The notes under the pieces: model-generated
What the model was told of the DNA's origin: nothing
Databases searched by the model: none
What the model saw: the letters and a program-made list of their open reading frames with translations, nothing else
Part shown: in pieces, positions 5,769 to 7,100 of the stretch
Numbering within the stretch: position 1 is the first letter of the stretch
Layout of the letters: each line of letters opens with the position of its first letter
Assembly: GCA_024639035.1 (NCBI GenBank)
Contig: JAHEJE010000157.1
Coordinates: 1 to 7,100, forward strand
Origin: Alphaproteobacteria bacterium
GTDB taxonomy: Bacteria > Pseudomonadota > Alphaproteobacteria > Rhizobiales > Aestuariivirgaceae
DNA: 7,100 nt
Reading direction: 5' to 3'
Translations under genes and position numbers: made by a program

Positions 5769-6710
5769 TCAGCGGCGTTTTTCCTCGATGACATCCCAGA
5801 TCAGAGCGGCGATGTCGGCGCCGCCGAAGCGCTTGACCTCGCGGATGCCGGTCGGTGAGGTGACGTTGATCTCGGTCATGAAATCGCCGATGACGTCGAT
5901 GCCGACGAAGATCAGACCGCGCTGCTTGAGGTCCGGGCCGATGCGGTTGCAGATTTCACGTTCGCGCGCGGTCAGGTCGGTGGCCTCGGCACGGCCGCCG
6001 ACGTGCATGTTGGAGCGGGTTTCGCCCGCGGCCGGTACCCGGTTGATGGCCCCGGCCACTTCCCCGTCGACGAGGATGATGCGCTTGTCGCCGGCGCGCA
6101 CCTCGGACAGGTACTTCTGGACAATGAATGCCTCACGAAACGTCTGGGTGAACATTTCCAGAAGCGAAGCAAAGTTCTCGTCGCCATGGGCCAGGCGAAA
6201 CACCCCGGCGCCGCCGTTGCCGTAGAGCGGTTTCATGATGATATCGCCGTGGGTGGCGCGAAAATCCTGAAGCGCCTGCGGGTCGCGGGTGATCAGGGTC
6301 GGCGGCATCAGGTCGGGGTAGCGGGTGATGTAGATCTTTTCCGGGGCGTTGCGGACATGCAGGGGGTCATTGACCACCAGGGTTTCGGGGTGGATGTGCT
6401 CGAGCAAATGGGTTGCGGTGATGTAGTTCATGTCGAAGGGCGGGTCCTGACGCATCAGGACGACGTCCATGGTGGATAGATCGGCGGTCCGCCGGTCACC
6501 GAGCGTGGCGTGGTTGCCGGCCTCGTCGCGCACCTCGACATCGTGTCCGGCGGCGACCAGGCGGTCGTGGTCGAGGGCCAGAGCGTCGGGCTCGTAAAAA
6601 AACAGGCTGTGGCCCCGGTTGCTGGCCTCCAGCATCAGGGCGAATGTGGAATCGCCGGTTATATCGATGGACCGGATGTGGTCCATCTGCACGGCCACGC
6701 TTAGCGTCAT
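5769..6710 (-). CDS. gshB: Glutathione synthetase
   Basis: GshB joins gamma-glutamylcysteine and glycine with ATP to make glutathione, the second step of the pathway, in the cytoplasm. At 313 residues it is standard length. The N-terminal domain begins SVAVQMDHIRSIDITGDSTF (4-23), followed by MRQDPPFDMNYITATHLLE (86-104). The ATP-grasp domain shows K160, the glycine-rich loop YGNGGAGVFR (163-172), QKY (198-200) and the metal-binding cluster D271, E280, N282. It then has NVTSPTGIREV (282-292), a hallmark of bacterial GshB. ATG 6710 is supported by GGGAGG (6724-6719), 8 nt upstream. It follows yraN by 25 nt, so the two are probably co-transcribed. The first-step enzyme (GshA) is not in the window. 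Confidence 0.97.
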   Translation of the reverse strand: MTLSVAVQMDHIRSIDITGDSTFALMLEASNRGHSLFFYEPDALALDHDRLVAAGHDVEVRDEAGNHATLGDRRTADLSTMDVVLMRQDPPFDMNYITATHLLEHIHPETLVVNDPLHVRNAPEKIYITRYPDLMPPTLITRDPQALQDFRATHGDIIMKPLYGNGGAGVFRLAHGDENFASLLEMFTQTFREAFIVQKYLSEVRAGDKRIILVDGEVAGAINRVPAAGETRSNMHVGGRAEATDLTAREREICNRIGPDLKQRGLIFVGIDVIGDFMTEINVTSPTGIREVKRFGGADIAALIWDVIEEKRR

Positions 6711-6735
6711 ACCTCAGACCTCCCGATTGCGGCTC

Positions 6736-7100
6736 CTACCAGGGCTCGGCGGCAAACGCGTTGCGTATGTGCCGTGGCCACAGGTAGGTGCTGACGGTGA
6801 TAATGTCAAAGCGGCACTGAAGGCCGGTGTCGAGATTGTTTCGGCCCAGCCAGATGCGGGCGGCATCGCCGATGCGCCTTGCCTGATGAGGGGTGATCGC
6901 GCGCATGGCTTCATCGTGCGAGGCGCGGGCCTTGACCTCGGCGAAGACCAGCAGGTGGCCACGGCGGGCAATGATGTCGATCTCACCGCGCGGGGTCTTG
7001 GCGCGGCGCTCCAGAATATGGAACAGCTTGGCGCGCAGCAGCAACGCTGCGACCGTCTCAGCGGTGCGGCCGCGCCGCTCGGCCTGGCGGCGATCATTGG
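6736..7100 (-). CDS. yraN: YraN family (UPF0102) putative endonuclease, 5' end missing
   Basis: The frame stays open from the TAG at 6736 to the window edge, giving about 120 residues that lack only a short N-terminus. It reads NDRRQAERRGRTAETVAALL next to the edge, containing the family's GRxAE motif. Then come PRGEIDIIARRGHLLVFAEV and KAR, the PD-(D/E)XK-type nuclease core with D, E and K in the usual GEID...EVK arrangement. The C-terminus has RFDIITV, also conserved. A TTG at 7044 would start after the GRxAE motif and is not the true start. The family is small (about 110-130 residues), resembles Holliday-junction-type nucleases by fold, and has no firmly established role. It sits 25 nt before gshB, an arrangement familiar in alphaproteobacteria, where a gene for 16S rRNA methyltransferase RsmI often lies further upstream (outside this window). 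Confidence 0.93.
   Translation of the reverse strand, partial: NDRRQAERRGRTAETVAALLLRAKLFHILERRAKTPRGEIDIIARRGHLLVFAEVKARASHDEAMRAITPHQARRIGDAARIWLGRNNLDTGLQCRFDIITVSTYLWPRHIRNAFAAEPW

Noticed and set aside
5760..5789. Possible terminator at the gshB 3' end (minus strand), ATCGA/TCGAT stem plus a T5 run
   Set aside because: The stem is only 5 bp with a 16-nt loop and partly overlaps the T-run, and the alternative AAAAACG pairing needs a bulge. It is too weak to call.
7044..7100. TTG at 7044 as the yraN start
   Set aside because: The conserved GRxAE region lies upstream in the same frame, so the gene extends to and beyond the window edge.
1..7100. Searched for CRISPR arrays, tRNA/rRNA, insertion sequences, attachment sites, toxin-antitoxin pairs or defence genes
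   Set aside because: No regularly spaced repeats, no cloverleaf or rRNA motifs, no transposase or integrase; every sizeable open stretch is accounted for by recognised housekeeping genes.

Overview
The window looks like ordinary chromosomal DNA from a GC-rich alphaproteobacterium. The evidence is the human/Paracoccus-type EtfB-EtfA pair followed by a short-chain 3-hydroxyacyl-CoA dehydrogenase, the yraN-gshB-comM order on the opposite strand, a DUF2189 membrane protein and a YcbB-type L,D-transpeptidase. All are alphaproteobacterial-looking proteins with strong G/C third-position bias. I cannot name the genus.

Layout, plus strand first. Bases 1-243 are the last 81 codons of a YcbB-type L,D-transpeptidase, and the first codon is the catalytic Cys. 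Bases 244-448 are non-coding and hold a long imperfect GC-rich hairpin (248-303) and an inverted-repeat-bounded segment (315-373). Bases 449-1246 encode a multi-pass DUF2189 membrane protein. Bases 1247-1424 are the etf leader, with a candidate sigma-70 promoter (TTGACT-N17-TAGGGT), an 11-bp dyad inside its spacer, and two possible leader hairpins. Bases 1425-3118 are etfB and etfA, 2 nt apart. A 116-nt gap with two inverted repeats leads to a 3-hydroxybutyryl-CoA dehydrogenase gene (3235-4110).

A 45-nt convergent gap separates this from three minus-strand genes. In transcription order they are yraN (window edge to 6736, 5' end missing), gshB (6710-5769) and comM/yifB (5688-4156). No CDS-free stretch exceeds about 205 bases.

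How the genes work together: EtfAB takes electrons from acyl-CoA dehydrogenases and passes them to the quinone pool through ETF-ubiquinone oxidoreductase. The adjacent dehydrogenase oxidises 3-hydroxyacyl-CoA to 3-ketoacyl-CoA, so the three genes form a fatty-acid/short-chain acyl-CoA oxidation module, or a link to polyhydroxybutyrate metabolism. The minus-strand group combines glutathione synthesis (GshB) with DNA-processing proteins (YraN, ComM).

I found no mobile element, CRISPR array, tRNA, rRNA, toxin-antitoxin or defence system, and no convincing undescribed system. The observations worth checking are small intergenic structures and a conserved EtfB recognition loop with likely methylation sites.
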